Source: Pseudomonas sp. JM0905a
Lineage (GTDB): Bacteria > Pseudomonadota > Gammaproteobacteria > Pseudomonadales > Pseudomonadaceae
Direction of reading: 5' to 3'
Assembly (NCBI RefSeq): GCF_014700075.1
Contig: NZ_JACXBU010000002.1
Location: forward strand, 310,001-374,000
Length of the DNA stretch: 64,000 nt
Shown here piece after piece: positions 48,291-57,725 of the stretch. Each line of letters begins with the position of its first letter. Positions within the stretch are counted from its first letter, which is position 1. The notes beneath the pieces are model-generated. The model worked only from the letters and a program-made list of their open reading frames with translations. It was not told where the DNA came from and did no database searches. A program made the position numbers and the translations under genes.

Positions 48291-49533
48291 AGCGCAATGC
48301 CTCTGCTGGCTGGGTGCGTGCGGCACGCCAGGCGGGATAAAGGGTGGCAAGGAAGCTCAGGACCAGCGCGGCCGAGCAGACCATCACCACGTCCTCGGCC
48401 ATCAGTTGGGATGGCAGGTAATCGATGAAATAGACGTCGGCGCTGAGGAACTTGTGTCCGAGCAGGCGCTCCAGCAGGGCGATGGCATCGCTCACATTGA
48501 GCGCGGCGAGAATGCCGAGCACCCCACCGATCAGAGTACCGACAACCCCGATCACCGTGCCCTGGACCATGAAAATGCCCATGATCTGCCGAGGCGTGGC
48601 GCCCAGCGTGCGGAGGATGGCGATATCACCGCGCTTGTCGGTCACCACCATCACCAGGGTGGAAATAATGTTGAAGGCAGCCACAGCCACGATCAGCAGC
48701 AGGAGCAGGCCGATCATGGCCTTCTCCATCTTGATCGCCTGGTATAGGTTGCCATGGGTACGGGTCCAGTCGCGGGCGTAGAAATCCTCGCCCTTCAGTT
48801 CGCCAGCGATCTGCCAGGCCACCTGGGGTGCCTGGAACAGGTCATCGAGCTTGAGGCGCAGACCCTGCACCTGGTCCGGTTGCCAACGCTTCAGGCGGGC
48901 GACATCGGACAGGTTGGCGACAGCCAGGAAGCCGTCCAGCTCCCCGGCGCCAACGTGGAAGATGCCGACCACGGTGAAGCGTTTCATGCGCGGGAAGACG
49001 CCGGCCGGGGTCACCGCCACTTCGGGCATCACGAAGGTGACCTTGTCGCCCATGCCCACGCCCAGCTTGGTGGCGGCGCGGTCGCCGATGACGATGCCGA
49101 ACTCGCCGGGCCTCAAGGCATCCAGGCTTCCCTGGCGGAAGAAGTCACCGATGATGGAGACCTTGGCCTCTTCCTGCGGGTCGACGGCATTGACCAGTAC
49201 CTTCTGCACCTTGCCGTCGGCAGTCAGCAGGCCCTGGACCTGGGTGTAGGGCGCCACGGCCTTCACCTCGGAATGGCGCGCAACGCCTTCGGCCAGCTTG
49301 CGCCAGTCGTTGATGGGTACGGCGGACTCCACCGTGGCGTGGGGCACCATGCCCAGCACGCGGGTGCGCATCTCATGGTCGAAGCCGTTCATGACCGACA
49401 GCACCAGGATCATCACCAGCACGCCGAGTGCCAGGCCGATCATGGAAGTCAGGGAAATGAAGGAGACGAAGTAGCTACGGCGCTTGGCGCGCGTGTAACG
49501 GGCGCCTATGTACAGGGACAGCGGTCTGAACAT
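48283..49533 (-). CDS. lolC: Lipoprotein-releasing ABC transporter permease (LolC)
   Basis: The first permease of the lol operon, 416 aa, with the same plan as LolE: TM1 at [20 protein letters not shown], a periplasmic domain of about 220 residues, then three segments and the end [16 protein letters not shown]. The N-terminus [20 protein letters not shown] is nearly the same as in the second permease, showing duplication. The ATG at 49533 is the family start; the open frame beyond it runs into the promoter region. It is divergent from the PilZ gene with 167 bases between. Confidence 0.9.
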   Translation of the reverse strand: MFRPLSLYIGARYTRAKRRSYFVSFISLTSMIGLALGVLVMILVLSVMNGFDHEMRTRVLGMVPHATVESAVPINDWRKLAEGVARHSEVKAVAPYTQVQGLLTADGKVQKVLVNAVDPQEEAKVSIIGDFFRQGSLDALRPGEFGIVIGDRAATKLGVGMGDKVTFVMPEVAVTPAGVFPRMKRFTVVGIFHVGAGELDGFLAVANLSDVARLKRWQPDQVQGLRLKLDDLFQAPQVAWQIAGELKGEDFYARDWTRTHGNLYQAIKMEKAMIGLLLLLIVAVAAFNIISTLVMVVTDKRGDIAILRTLGATPRQIMGIFMVQGTVIGVVGTLIGGVLGILAALNVSDAIALLERLLGHKFLSADVYFIDYLPSQLMAEDVVMVCSAALVLSFLATLYPAWRAARTQPAEALRYE

Positions 49534-49700
49534 GGAAGTGGAGTTCGCTGGCGAAAGAAGGGACGTCCTTGTGGCGGGGCCTGGCGAGCAGCGTTTACAC
49601 TCAAATTCTGTTCGTGATCTGTCGCGGCGCCCCGGGCGACGCAAACGGACTTGCGATAACGGAACAGCTCTTCGACCACCACTGCTGCCATGGGTTCGCC

Positions 49701-50285
49701 ATGTCGACACGAGACGCGGATGACCGCCGCGAATACTACCGCATCGAAGATACGATCGCACTGGAATTTCACCCGCTGAAACAGGGCGAAACAGCTGATG
49801 CAAGCAGCGCCGACAGCGCCTCCCAGCTGTTCAGCCTGCTCAGCGAATTGCACCTGATGGACTTCGAATCCCAGCACTTGCTGCGGCATATCCATGAGCG
49901 CGATCGCACGTTGGCCGGCTACCTGAAGGTCATCAACAAGCGCATCGATCTGCTCGGCCAGGCACTCGCCCAGAGCCTGCTGCGGGACATCGGCCCTGCG
50001 CGCCAGGTCACCCTCTCCGAAGGCGGCATCAGCTTCAGCAGTGCGCAGCCCCTGGAAACGGGTACCCACCTGGCGATCAAGATGGTGCTGATGCCCCAGG
50101 CCCTCGGCATGCTGCTGCGTGCCGTGGTGGTCCATAGCCGGCCGCGCGAGGATGGCCAGTTCGAAATTGGCACCGAGTTCGAGGCGCTGACCGACGCCCA
50201 ACGCCAACTGCTGGCACGGCACATCCTGCAGAAACAGGCCCAGCAGCGACGCCAGGCCCGTGAACGCTCTTCCCCTTCCTCCTGA
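49701..50285 (+). CDS. PilZ-domain protein (probable c-di-GMP receptor)
   Basis: A 194-aa cytosolic protein. The N-terminus DDRREYYRIEDTIALEF carries an RxxxR-type c-di-GMP-binding arm. A mainly helical middle (about 40-90) follows, then a PilZ-like beta-barrel with LSEGGISFSS (cf. D/NxSxxG), GTHLAIKMVL and EIGTEFEALTDAQRQLL. By synteny it corresponds to PA2989, one of the PilZ proteins listed for PAO1. The start at 49701 is the first Met with family-like sequence, and no good ribosome site was seen. It begins a three-gene plus-strand unit, 9 bases before the next gene. Confidence 0.83.
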   Translation: MSTRDADDRREYYRIEDTIALEFHPLKQGETADASSADSASQLFSLLSELHLMDFESQHLLRHIHERDRTLAGYLKVINKRIDLLGQALAQSLLRDIGPARQVTLSEGGISFSSAQPLETGTHLAIKMVLMPQALGMLLRAVVVHSRPREDGQFEIGTEFEALTDAQRQLLARHILQKQAQQRRQARERSSPSS

Positions 50286-50294
50286 GACCCTCGC

Positions 50295-50585
50295 ATGTCG
50301 CGCCCCGGACTGCTGCTGACCTGTCTCCTCCTCGCGCTGCCCGCTGGCGCTCAAACCATCGAAATCCCCGTCGGCGACCAGGGCGACCTGGCCCTTTCGC
50401 TGCCGGCGCGCGGTGACAGCCAGCACGCCGTGCTGGAGCGCTTCGGCTTACCCGACGAAGAACACCCCGCGGTCGGCAAGCCACCCATCAGCCGCTGGGA
50501 CTACCGCGAATTCTCGGTCTACTTCGGAAGCGGACGCGTCATCGACAGCGTTCGCCACCATCAACCCAGAGCACCAAGGGAATAA
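50295..50585 (+). CDS. Small exported protein of unknown function
   Basis: A 96-aa protein with a clear signal peptide (LLLTCLLLALPAGAQ, cleavage near residue 19). The mature part contains GDSQHAVLERFGLPDEEH and PISRWDYREFSVYFGSGRVI. This wording resembles small periplasmic proteins annotated only as hypothetical in Pseudomonas. It lies 9 bases after the PilZ gene and 2 bases before the GDPD gene, so it is almost certainly in the same operon. Function unknown. Confidence 0.78.
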   Translation: MSRPGLLLTCLLLALPAGAQTIEIPVGDQGDLALSLPARGDSQHAVLERFGLPDEEHPAVGKPPISRWDYREFSVYFGSGRVIDSVRHHQPRAPRE

Positions 50586-50587
50586 TC

Positions 50588-51310
50588 GTGACCCTGATCT
50601 ACGGCCATCGAGGCGCCAAGGGCGAATGCCCGGAAAACACCCTGGCCAGCTTTCGTCAATGCCTGTCACATGGCGTGAAGCGTTGCGAGCTGGACCTGCA
50701 TCTGTCCCGTGACGGCGAGCTGATGGTGATCCACGACCCCAGCCTGAAGCGCACCACGGGCCGCCGCGGCAAGGTAGCGGAGCACGACTCCGAGGAACTG
50801 GTGACCTACGACGCCCGCCTGGGCGGCCCCGGTTGGCACCAGCCCTGCCCCATTCCGCGCCTGGCGACCTTGTTCGAGCACTGCGACTTCGAGCACTGGC
50901 AACTGGAAGTGAAGAGCGCGTCGCGGGTACGCGCCGCGCGGACGGTGCTGGCGATCCAGGAACTGGCCGAGCGCCATGGCCTGATGGACAAGGTGACCGT
51001 CACCTCCAGCTCGCGGGAAGTGCTGCGTGCGCTCAACCGCCTGACGCCGAAGCTGTCCCGCGGCCTGGTGGCCGAATACGCCTGGCTCGACCCGCTGAAG
51101 GTAGCCAAGCACCACGGCTGCGACCTGCTGGCGCTGAACTGGACCCTGTGCACGCCGGAACGCCTGCTGCGGGCGCAGAAGGAAGGGCTGCATGTATCGG
51201 TGTGGACGGTCAATGAACCAGCGCTGATGCGCCGCCTGGCGGACTTCGGCGTGGACAGCATCATCACCGACTTCCCCGGACTGGCCAGCACCACGGTCGG
51301 TATCAGCTGA
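50588..51310 (+). CDS. Glycerophosphodiester phosphodiesterase family protein
   Basis: A 240-aa GDPD TIM-barrel enzyme. The catalytic His7 is in YGHRGAKGECPENTLASF, and the metal ligands and second catalytic His are in CELDLHLSRDGELMVIHDPS. The C-terminal VWTVNEPALMRRLADFGVDS and ITDFPG complete the fold. There is no signal peptide, so it is cytosolic, unlike periplasmic GlpQ. Likely substrates are glycerophosphodiesters from phospholipid turnover. It is the last gene of the PilZ operon and is followed by repeats. Confidence 0.93.
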   Translation: MTLIYGHRGAKGECPENTLASFRQCLSHGVKRCELDLHLSRDGELMVIHDPSLKRTTGRRGKVAEHDSEELVTYDARLGGPGWHQPCPIPRLATLFEHCDFEHWQLEVKSASRVRAARTVLAIQELAERHGLMDKVTVTSSSREVLRALNRLTPKLSRGLVAEYAWLDPLKVAKHHGCDLLALNWTLCTPERLLRAQKEGLHVSVWTVNEPALMRRLADFGVDSIITDFPGLASTTVGIS

Positions 51311-51345
51311 AACACGCCCCGTGGGAGATTCCAGGTCAATCAGAG

Positions 51346-51431
51346 CGTAGGGTGGATGTCGCTTTTCACATCCACCGCCGAAGCCCGGTTCTGCGCCGAC
51401 GGTGGGTCGGTAAAGCGTGACCCACCCTACG
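51346..51431. repeat. Inverted repeat with CGTAGGGTGG/CCACCCTACG arms
   Basis: The arms at 51346-51355 and 51422-51431 are exact reverse complements. Inside them GTGGGTC and GACCCAC form another stem near 51402-51424, and a GTGGATGT/ACATCCAC pair lies near 51352-51375. This intergenic hairpin type is widespread in Pseudomonas. Together with the next element and a terminator it fills the 336-base sthA-GDPD gap, where I see no gene. Confidence 0.7.
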
Positions 51432-51450
51432 ATACTGAGACACCCGCGCC

Positions 51451-51491
51451 CCGTGGGTGATTTCAATCGCGAATGAATTGGCCTCCACAGA
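51451..51491. repeat. REP-like element (CCGTGGG...CGCGAATGAATTGG)
   Basis: The words TTTCAATCGCGAATGAATTGG and CCTCCACAG resemble the paired elements at 12047-12121, in a degraded single form. It is likely a decayed copy of the same extragenic repeat family. Confidence 0.6.
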
Positions 51492-51511
51492 TCCGGGTGA
51501 TCTCTCCATGA

Positions 51512-51538
51512 AAAAACCGGCCGCAAGGGCCGGTTTTT
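51512..51538. terminator. Bidirectional intrinsic terminator
   Basis: AAAAACCGGCC (51512-51522) pairs with GGCCGGTTTTT (51528-51538) around GCAAG. It lies between the plus-strand GDPD operon and the minus-strand sthA. Its stem matches the terminator at 38661-38688. Confidence 0.87.
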
Positions 51539-51646
51539 CATTCTGGGCATCGCCTGATCAGAAGCTCTCCCGATTCGGCCAGCGCCAGGTGCGCGGATCG
51601 TCGAGAGGATCCTCCCCGGCCGGTTCAGGCGCCCGGCCGGTGCCGC

Positions 51647-53041
51647 TCAAAAAAGCCGGTTGAGGCCGTCGAACGCCGCCACCCGATAGGCTTCGGCCAT
51701 GGTCGGGTAGTTGAAGGTGGTGTTGACGAAGTACTTGATGGTATTCGCCTCGCCCTTCTGGTTCATGATCGCCTGGCCGATGTGCACGATCTCCGACGCC
51801 TGGTAGCCGAAGCAATGGACGCCGAGGATTTCCAGCGTTTCGCGATGGAACAGGATCTTCAGCATGCCCACCGGCTCGTGGGAGATCTGCGCGCGCGCCA
51901 TGCCCTTGAAGAAGGCCTTGCCCACTTCGTAGGGGATCTTCGCCTGGGTGAGCTCGCGCTCGTTCTTGCCGATGGAGCTGATCTCCGGAATGGTGTAGAT
52001 GCCGGTCGGCACGTCATCGACGAAGCGCCAGCTGTCGTTCTCCACCGCGCTGCCGGCAGCCGAACGGCCCTGGTCCGCGGCGGCGCTGGCCAGGCTCGGC
52101 CAGCCGATCACATCACCAGCGGCGAAGATGTTGCTGACTTCGGTGCGGTAGTACTGGTCGACATTGATCTGGCCACGGCTGTTGACCTTGATGCCGATGT
52201 TCTCCAGGCCCAGCTTGTCAGTGTTGCCGGTACGGCCGTTGCACCAGAGCAGGCAGTCGGCCTTGATCTTCTTGCCGGACTTGAGGTGCAGGATCACCCC
52301 GTTCTCCAGGCCCTCGATGCGCTCGTACTCCTCGTTGTGGCGAATGAGCACGTTGTTGTTGCGCAGGTGATAGCTCAGGGCGTCGGAAATTTCGTCATCG
52401 AGGAAGCTGAGCAGCTGGTCGCGGTTGTCGATCAGGTCCACCAGCACGCCCAGGCCACTGAAGATGGAGGCGTATTCGGAGCCGATCACACCGGCTCCGT
52501 AGATGATGATGCGGCGCGGCGTGTGGGTCAGGCTGAGGATGGTGTCGCTGTCATAGATGCGCGGATGGTGGAAGTCGACGTCCGCCGGGCGGTAGGGACG
52601 CGAACCGGTGGCGATGATGATCTGCTTGGCCACCAGTTTTTCCACTACGCCGCTGGTGCAGACCACTTCCACGGTCTGTTCGTCATGGAAGCTGGCGGTG
52701 CCGAAGAACACATCGACGCGGTTACGCGCGTAGAAGCCGGTACGCGAGGCCACCTGCTTGGAGATCACCCGCTCGGCGCTCTTAAGCACGTCGGGGAACG
52801 AGAACCAGCGCGGCTCGCCGATCTGGCGGAACAGCGGGTTGGTGTTGTACTGCATGATCTGCCGTACCGAGTGGCGCAGGGCCTTGGACGGAATGGTGCC
52901 GAGGTGAGTGCAGTTGCCGCCGACCAGCGGGCGGTTGTCCACCACCGCTACCTTGCGACCCGCCTTGGCGGCGTTCATTGCCGCGCCCTCACCCGCCGGG
53001 CCGGAACCCAGCACCACTACGTCGTAGTTGTAGACAGCCAT
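51647..53041 (-). CDS. sthA: Soluble pyridine nucleotide transhydrogenase SthA
   Basis: SthA is a soluble FAD enzyme that moves reducing equivalents between NADPH and NADH. The 464-aa product has the FAD site [20 protein letters not shown] and the second dinucleotide motif [20 protein letters not shown]. At the place of the disulfide in lipoamide dehydrogenases it reads [16 protein letters not shown]: one Cys remains and the second is Thr, the SthA signature. The start is preceded by GAGGAG and a strong hairpin at 53060-53086. It lies downstream of the nqr operon on the same strand, 150 bases after nqrM. Confidence 0.95.
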   Translation of the reverse strand: MAVYNYDVVVLGSGPAGEGAAMNAAKAGRKVAVVDNRPLVGGNCTHLGTIPSKALRHSVRQIMQYNTNPLFRQIGEPRWFSFPDVLKSAERVISKQVASRTGFYARNRVDVFFGTASFHDEQTVEVVCTSGVVEKLVAKQIIIATGSRPYRPADVDFHHPRIYDSDTILSLTHTPRRIIIYGAGVIGSEYASIFSGLGVLVDLIDNRDQLLSFLDDEISDALSYHLRNNNVLIRHNEEYERIEGLENGVILHLKSGKKIKADCLLWCNGRTGNTDKLGLENIGIKVNSRGQINVDQYYRTEVSNIFAAGDVIGWPSLASAAADQGRSAAGSAVENDSWRFVDDVPTGIYTIPEISSIGKNERELTQAKIPYEVGKAFFKGMARAQISHEPVGMLKILFHRETLEILGVHCFGYQASEIVHIGQAIMNQKGEANTIKYFVNTTFNYPTMAEAYRVAAFDGLNRLF

Positions 53042-53059
53042 GCTTACTCCTCATAACGG

Positions 53060-53086
53060 GCCGGGGCGCCCTTTGGCGCCCCCGGC
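53060..53086 (-). other. Strong GC hairpin just upstream of sthA
   Basis: GCCGGGGCGCC (53060-53070) pairs with GGCGCCCCCGGC (53075-53086) with one bulged base and a 4-base loop. It ends 18 bases before the sthA start codon, just ahead of the ribosome site. No T-run is present. It may limit read-through from nqr or affect sthA translation. The rest of the 150-base gap shows nothing else. Confidence 0.55.
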
Positions 53087-53191
53087 AAGGTCCGCGGCGA
53101 ACCACACCGCGGAATTCGGAACCTGTTTCGGCGATCCCGGGCGGGACCCTGAACTGGCGTGCAGCTTAGCCGAGCCGCTTGGCGCTGCACA

Positions 53192-53419
53192 TTAGCGCTT
53201 GGTCGCGTCGTAGGCGAGCGCTGAATCCACTACATCGCCCTCGCGGCGCACTTCTTCGCATTTCTCACGATTACCGCCACAGATCGAGCATTCCTTTTCA
53301 ATGCCCAGGTTGGCGATACCGCCACAGGAGCCGGCGATCGGCTTGCGCCCCATCATCACGCCGATGGCCATGCCCAGCACCACCAGCAGCATGATCACGA
53401 ACACCAGAAAAAAGGTCAT
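53192..53419 (-). CDS. nqrM: Na+-NQR maturation protein NqrM
   Basis: NqrM (DUF539) is needed to assemble the Na+-translocating NADH:quinone reductase, probably by delivering iron for the cysteine-liganded site in NqrD/E. The 75-aa product has one N-terminal membrane segment (TFFLVFVIMLLVVLGMAIGV) and four cysteines at 32, 44, 47 and 54 (SCGGIANLGIEKECSICGG and REKCEE), the family pattern. The ATG at 53419 has AGGAG 8 bases upstream, and the apbE stop ends just before it. Its position after nqrF-apbE supports the call. Confidence 0.93.
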   Translation of the reverse strand: MTFFLVFVIMLLVVLGMAIGVMMGRKPIAGSCGGIANLGIEKECSICGGNREKCEEVRREGDVVDSALAYDATKR

Positions 53420-53421
53420 GC

Positions 53422-54438
53422 TCACTTCTCCTCTTGCTCGAACAGTGAGTGGAAGCGGCTGCTGCCACGACTGCTGAATCCATTACCTTCGCGCGTCACG
53501 AAGAGCGCGGCGATGCCGTGACGTTCAGCAAAGGCCGCACCTTCCTCCGGCCCCAGTACCATCAGCAGGGTGGACAGGCCGTCCGCCCGCAGCGCCGACT
53601 CGTCCACCACAGTCACCGCTGCGAGGTTATGGCTGATCGGTGCCCCGGTCTTCGGGTCCAGCGTGTGGGAATAGCGCTTGCCATCCCTTACAAAGTAGTT
53701 GCGATAGTCGCCCGAGGTGGAAACGCCAAGCCCGTCCAGTCGAATGACCTGCTGCGCCACCTGGCGATCGTCACGCGGCGCTTCGATGGCGACACGCCAG
53801 GGCGCGCCATCCGGTTTGCGACCGATGGCCTTGAGCTCGCCGGTGATTTCCACCAGCGCGCTGCTGACCCCCAGTTCGCCAAGCCTTGCCACCACGCGGT
53901 CGACGGCATAGCCCGCGGCGATGCTGTTGAAGTCCAGCTGCACCGCCGCGTCCTTGCACAGCTCTGAACCGCGAATGGACAGGTGCTGCTGGCCGACGTC
54001 AACCTGCGCAGCGGCAATGGCTTCGGCGCTGGGCACCTGGTCGGCCCGGGACTGCGGACCGAAGCCCCAGAGATTGAGCAGCGGCTCCACCGTCATGTCG
54101 AAGGCACCCGCGCTATCCTTCGACAGTTCGCCGGCGAATGAAACCAGCTCCAGCATCGGCGCAGGCAACGCCATGCAGCTACCCGCAGGCAGGGCGTTGA
54201 AACGCTCCACCTCGGAGTCGGCGCGGTAGGTGGACATCTGCTGGTCGATCTCGGCCAGGATGCCCTCCACCTCGTTGCGCGCCTGCTCCACCGAGGGACC
54301 GGACGTGCTGCGCAGGTACTTCACCGAGTAGCTGCTGCCCATCGTGGGGCCGCCGAACTGTTCCAGGCTGTCGCCGCAGCCGGCCAGCAGCAATCCGGCC
54401 GAAAGCAGGAAGGTGATGCGCTTAGCCACCGAAATCAT
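53422..54438 (-). CDS. apbE: FAD:protein FMN transferase ApbE
   Basis: ApbE attaches FMN covalently to threonines in NqrB and NqrC, using FAD and Mg2+ in the periplasm. The 338-aa protein is a lipoprotein with the signal [12 protein letters not shown]. The family motifs [32 protein letters not shown] and [16 protein letters not shown] are present. I chose the ATG at 54438, which overlaps nqrF by 17 bases; a GTG at 54429 is an alternative. Lying between nqrF and nqrM, it fits the maturation module of the operon. Confidence 0.93.
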   Translation of the reverse strand: MISVAKRITFLLSAGLLLAGCGDSLEQFGGPTMGSSYSVKYLRSTSGPSVEQARNEVEGILAEIDQQMSTYRADSEVERFNALPAGSCMALPAPMLELVSFAGELSKDSAGAFDMTVEPLLNLWGFGPQSRADQVPSAEAIAAAQVDVGQQHLSIRGSELCKDAAVQLDFNSIAAGYAVDRVVARLGELGVSSALVEITGELKAIGRKPDGAPWRVAIEAPRDDRQVAQQVIRLDGLGVSTSGDYRNYFVRDGKRYSHTLDPKTGAPISHNLAAVTVVDESALRADGLSTLLMVLGPEEGAAFAERHGIAALFVTREGNGFSSRGSSRFHSLFEQEEK

Positions 54439-55648
54439 CCAGCAGGATGTTTTCCCGCTCCACGCCAAGGTCGGTGAGCATCTTAATCACGGCCGCGTTC
54501 ATCATCGGCGGGCCGCACATGTAGAACTCGCAATCCTCAGGGGCCGGGTGGTCCTTGAGGTAGTTCTCGTACAGGACGTTATGGATGAAGCCCTTCAGCC
54601 CCGTCCAGTTGTCCTCCGGCTGCGGGTCGGACAGCGCCAGGTGCCACTGGAAGTTCGGGTTTTCGGCCGCCAGTTGGTCGTACTCCTCGGTATAGAAGGC
54701 CTCGCGCAGGGAGCGCGCGCCGTACCAGAAGCTGATCTTGCGCTTGGACCCCAGGCGCTTGAGCTGGTCGAAGATGTGCGAACGCATGGGTGCCATGCCC
54801 GCGCCACCACCGATGAAGACCATCTCCGCTTCAGTGTCCTTGGCAAAGAACTCGCCGAAGGGACCATAGACCGTGACCTTGTCGCCCGGCTTGAGGCTGA
54901 ACACCCAGGAAGACATCTGCCCCGGTGGCAGGTCATCCTTGCCGGGAGGCGGCGAGGCGATGCGGATGTTGAATTTGACGATGCCCTTCTCGTCCGGGTA
55001 GTTGGCCATGGAGTACGCGCGGATAACCGTCTCGTCGACCTTGGACACGTACTTCCACTGGTTGAACTTGTCCCAGTCGCCCCGGTACTCGGGCTGGATG
55101 TCGAAGTCCTTGTAGGCCACCTGGTGAGGCGGGCACTCCAGCTGAACGTAGCCACCGGCACGGAAATCCACGCTCTCACCTTCCGGCAGACGCAGGGTCA
55201 GCTCCTTGATGAAAGTGGCCACGTTGGGGTTGGACTCCACCGTGCACTCCCACTTCTTCACGCCGAAGACCTCTTCCGGCACTTCGATGTGCATGTCCTG
55301 CTTCACCGGCGTCTGGCAGGACAGGCGCCAGCCTTCCTTCGCCTGGCGGCGGGTGAAGTGGGATTCCTCGGTGGGCAGCATCTCGCCGCCACCGCTTTCC
55401 ACCACGCATTTGCACTGGGCACAGGTACCGCCGCCACCGCACGCAGAAGAAAGGAAGACGTTATGGGATGCCAGGGTTTGCAGCAGCTTGCCGCCTGCCG
55501 GCACGATGATGGTCCGCTCGCCGTTGATCACGATGTTCACATCGCCGCTGGAAACCAGCTTGGCGCGGGCCGCCAGGATGATCACCACCAGCCCGAGGAC
55601 GATGGCGGTGAACATGCCAATGGCGAGGAATATTTCGAAACTCAGCAT
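54422..55648 (-). CDS. nqrF: Na+-NQR subunit F (NADH-binding flavoprotein)
   Basis: NqrF is the NADH entry point, with a 2Fe-2S ferredoxin domain and an FAD/NADH reductase domain, anchored by one N-terminal segment (about 3-25). The cluster ligands are Cys70, 76, 79 and 111 ([13 protein letters not shown] and LSCQTP). The FAD-binding RAYSMANYP and the NADH-binding region ([17 protein letters not shown], then YMCGPPMM) follow. The length, 408 aa, is normal. It is the last structural gene before apbE. Confidence 0.97.
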   Translation of the reverse strand: MLSFEIFLAIGMFTAIVLGLVVIILAARAKLVSSGDVNIVINGERTIIVPAGGKLLQTLASHNVFLSSACGGGGTCAQCKCVVESGGGEMLPTEESHFTRRQAKEGWRLSCQTPVKQDMHIEVPEEVFGVKKWECTVESNPNVATFIKELTLRLPEGESVDFRAGGYVQLECPPHQVAYKDFDIQPEYRGDWDKFNQWKYVSKVDETVIRAYSMANYPDEKGIVKFNIRIASPPPGKDDLPPGQMSSWVFSLKPGDKVTVYGPFGEFFAKDTEAEMVFIGGGAGMAPMRSHIFDQLKRLGSKRKISFWYGARSLREAFYTEEYDQLAAENPNFQWHLALSDPQPEDNWTGLKGFIHNVLYENYLKDHPAPEDCEFYMCGPPMMNAAVIKMLTDLGVERENILLDDFGG

Positions 55649-55657
55649 GTCCTTTCC

Positions 55658-56266
55658 TTAAAGCTGCACACCGGAGAACGACATGAAGCCGAGGGACATC
55701 AGGCCGATGGTGATGAAGGTGATGCCGAGGCCCTGAAGGCCTTCGGGGACATCGCTGTACTTCAACTTTTCGCGGATGCCCGCCAGCAGCGCAATGGCCA
55801 ACGCCCAGGAGAAACCGGAGCCGATGCCGTAGACCACGCTTTCGCCGAGGTTGTAATCGCGCTCCACCATGAACAGCGAGCCGGCCATGATGGCGCAGTT
55901 CACCGTGATCAGCGGCAGGAACACGCCGAGGGCGTTGTAGAGCGAGGGTACGTACTTGTCGAGCAGCATCTCGAGGATCTGCACGATGGCGGCGATCACC
56001 CCGATGTAGCTGAGCAGACCGAGGAATGACAGATCCACATCCGGCAAGCCGGCCCAGGCCAGGGCGCCGTCTTTCAGCAACAGGCTATACAGCAGGTTGT
56101 TGGCCGGCACGGTGATGGCCTGCACCACGATGACCGCGATACCCAGGCCAATGGCGGTTTCCACCTTCTTCGAGATGGCGATGAAGGTGCACATGCCGAG
56201 GAAGAAGGCCAGGGCCATGTTCTCGACGAACACGGCCTTCACGAACAGGCTGAGGTAATGCTCCAT
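55658..56266 (-). CDS. nqrE: Na+-NQR subunit E
   Basis: NqrE is a 202-aa integral membrane subunit with six transmembrane segments, paired with NqrD around a shared iron centre. Landmarks are [20 protein letters not shown] and [15 protein letters not shown]; the conserved Cys in FLGMCTF and NCAIM are the iron ligands in the pair. It overlaps nqrD by one base (TGATG). Confidence 0.96.
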   Translation of the reverse strand: MEHYLSLFVKAVFVENMALAFFLGMCTFIAISKKVETAIGLGIAVIVVQAITVPANNLLYSLLLKDGALAWAGLPDVDLSFLGLLSYIGVIAAIVQILEMLLDKYVPSLYNALGVFLPLITVNCAIMAGSLFMVERDYNLGESVVYGIGSGFSWALAIALLAGIREKLKYSDVPEGLQGLGITFITIGLMSLGFMSFSGVQL

Positions 56267-56940
56267 CAGTAGGCCTCCTTGTTGGATACCTGGGGCGCGA
56301 TCTTGTAGGCCGGCGCCTCTTTCTGCTCGGTCTTCCAGCTGCGCAGGGCCCAGATGATCAGGCCGATGAGGAAGAAGGCCGAGGGCGGCAACAGCAGCAG
56401 GCCGTTGGGCTGGTACCAGCCGCCATCATTGATCACCGGCAGCACTTCATAGCCCAGCAGCTTGCCGGCACCGAACAGCTCGCGAACGATGCCGAGGACG
56501 ATCAGCATGGCGCTGTAGCCCAGGCCGTTGCCGATGCCATCGAAGAACGACAGGATCGGCGGGTTGGCCATGGCAAAGGCCTCAGCGCGGCCCATCACGA
56601 TGCAGTTGGTGATGATCAGGCCGACGAACACCGAGAGCTGCTTGGACAGGCTGAAGGCGTAGGCCTTGAGCACCTGGTCCACCACTATTACCAGCGATGC
56701 GATGATCACCATCTGCACGATCATGCGGATCGAGCTGGGGATCTGGCTGCGGATCATCGAGATGAACAGGTTGGAAAAACCGGTCACCAGCGTCAGGGCG
56801 ATGGACATCACCAGCGCGGTCTTCAGGTTGGAAGTGACCGCCAGGGCCGAGCAGATACCGAGGATCTGCAGGCCGATGGGGTTGTTGTGCAGGATCGGGT
56901 CCAGCAGGACCGACCGGATAGTGGGCTGCGCCATGCTCAT
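56266..56940 (-). CDS. nqrD: Na+-NQR subunit D
   Basis: NqrD is a 224-aa membrane subunit homologous to NqrE in inverted topology. The Cys positions [15 protein letters not shown] and [15 protein letters not shown] are the paired iron ligands. Six transmembrane segments are expected. It overlaps nqrC at the ATGA start/stop. Confidence 0.96.
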   Translation of the reverse strand: MSMAQPTIRSVLLDPILHNNPIGLQILGICSALAVTSNLKTALVMSIALTLVTGFSNLFISMIRSQIPSSIRMIVQMVIIASLVIVVDQVLKAYAFSLSKQLSVFVGLIITNCIVMGRAEAFAMANPPILSFFDGIGNGLGYSAMLIVLGIVRELFGAGKLLGYEVLPVINDGGWYQPNGLLLLPPSAFFLIGLIIWALRSWKTEQKEAPAYKIAPQVSNKEAY

Positions 56941-57725
56941 GCTTCCCCGTCGTTCAGTTTGGCCAGGAAGGGGCCGAAGCCGTTCTTGCCCAGCCAGAAA
57001 TGCAGCAGGTTGTTGACGCCCTTGCTGGTCAGCGTCGCGCCGGCGAGACCGTCGACCTGATGACTGGCGTTCGGCGATTGCGCGTCGACACTGCCCTTGA
57101 TGATCTGGATGGCCAGTTGGCCCTGCTCATCGAACAGGCTCTTGCCGTTCCACAGCGCCTTCCATTTCGGGTTGTCCACTTCGCCACCGAGTCCCGGAGT
57201 CTCGCCGTGCTGGTAGAAGCCGAGACCGACCACGGTATTGAGGTCGCCCTTGAGCGCCAGGAAGCCGTACAGGGTCGACCAGAGGCCGTAGCCACGCACC
57301 GGCAGGATCAGGGTCTGCAGCTTGCCCTCCTGCTCGACCAGGTAGACGGTGCTGAAGCGCTCGCGGCGCTTGATGGAAGCGATGTCCTGCTCGGTCGGCA
57401 GCGCGTCGGAGAGCTGCGGGTCCTTGGCGGCCTTCAGCGGATCGAAGCCAGCGACCTGGATCGCATCGGTGAAATCACCGGTAGAGAGGTCCACCACCTT
57501 TGCATTGATGCGCTCGGCATAGAGCTTCTTCACCTCGTCAGCGGACATGCCCGGCTTGCCCAGGCCGGCGATGGCGAGGATGCTGCGCTGCTTGTCCAGC
57601 TCGCGGTTTTCCACCTGAACCGGTTTCAGCGCCACGGCGCCACCCGCCACGAACACCGAGCACACCAGGCAGACCACCAGGGCCACCATCAGGGTGCGGA
57701 GCGTGGATTCTTTCTGGTTAGCCAT
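56937..57725 (-). CDS. nqrC: Na+-NQR subunit C (FMN-carrying)
   Basis: NqrC has one N-terminal membrane segment (about 11-33) and a periplasmic FMN-binding domain, 262 aa in all. The FMN is attached to Thr231 in the S/A-GAT motif, read here as [14 protein letters not shown]. Other conserved blocks are [14 protein letters not shown] and [14 protein letters not shown]. It overlaps nqrB by 8 bases and nqrD by 4, so translation is coupled throughout. Confidence 0.96.
   Translation of the reverse strand: MANQKESTLRTLMVALVVCLVCSVFVAGGAVALKPVQVENRELDKQRSILAIAGLGKPGMSADEVKKLYAERINAKVVDLSTGDFTDAIQVAGFDPLKAAKDPQLSDALPTEQDIASIKRRERFSTVYLVEQEGKLQTLILPVRGYGLWSTLYGFLALKGDLNTVVGLGFYQHGETPGLGGEVDNPKWKALWNGKSLFDEQGQLAIQIIKGSVDAQSPNASHQVDGLAGATLTSKGVNNLLHFWLGKNGFGPFLAKLNDGEA

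Noticed and set aside
51558-51646. Minus-strand frame just past sthA ending in DPLDDPRTWRWPNRESF, which looks somewhat protein-like
   Set aside because: The only start codons lie deep inside sthA in another frame and no ribosome site is near; I could not support a separate gene. Read-through or a small ORF remains possible.
51647-53041. Possible loss of a catalytic cysteine in the flavoprotein disulfide (CTHLGT instead of CxxxxC)
   Set aside because: This is the normal signature of soluble transhydrogenases, not a mutation of a lipoamide dehydrogenase.
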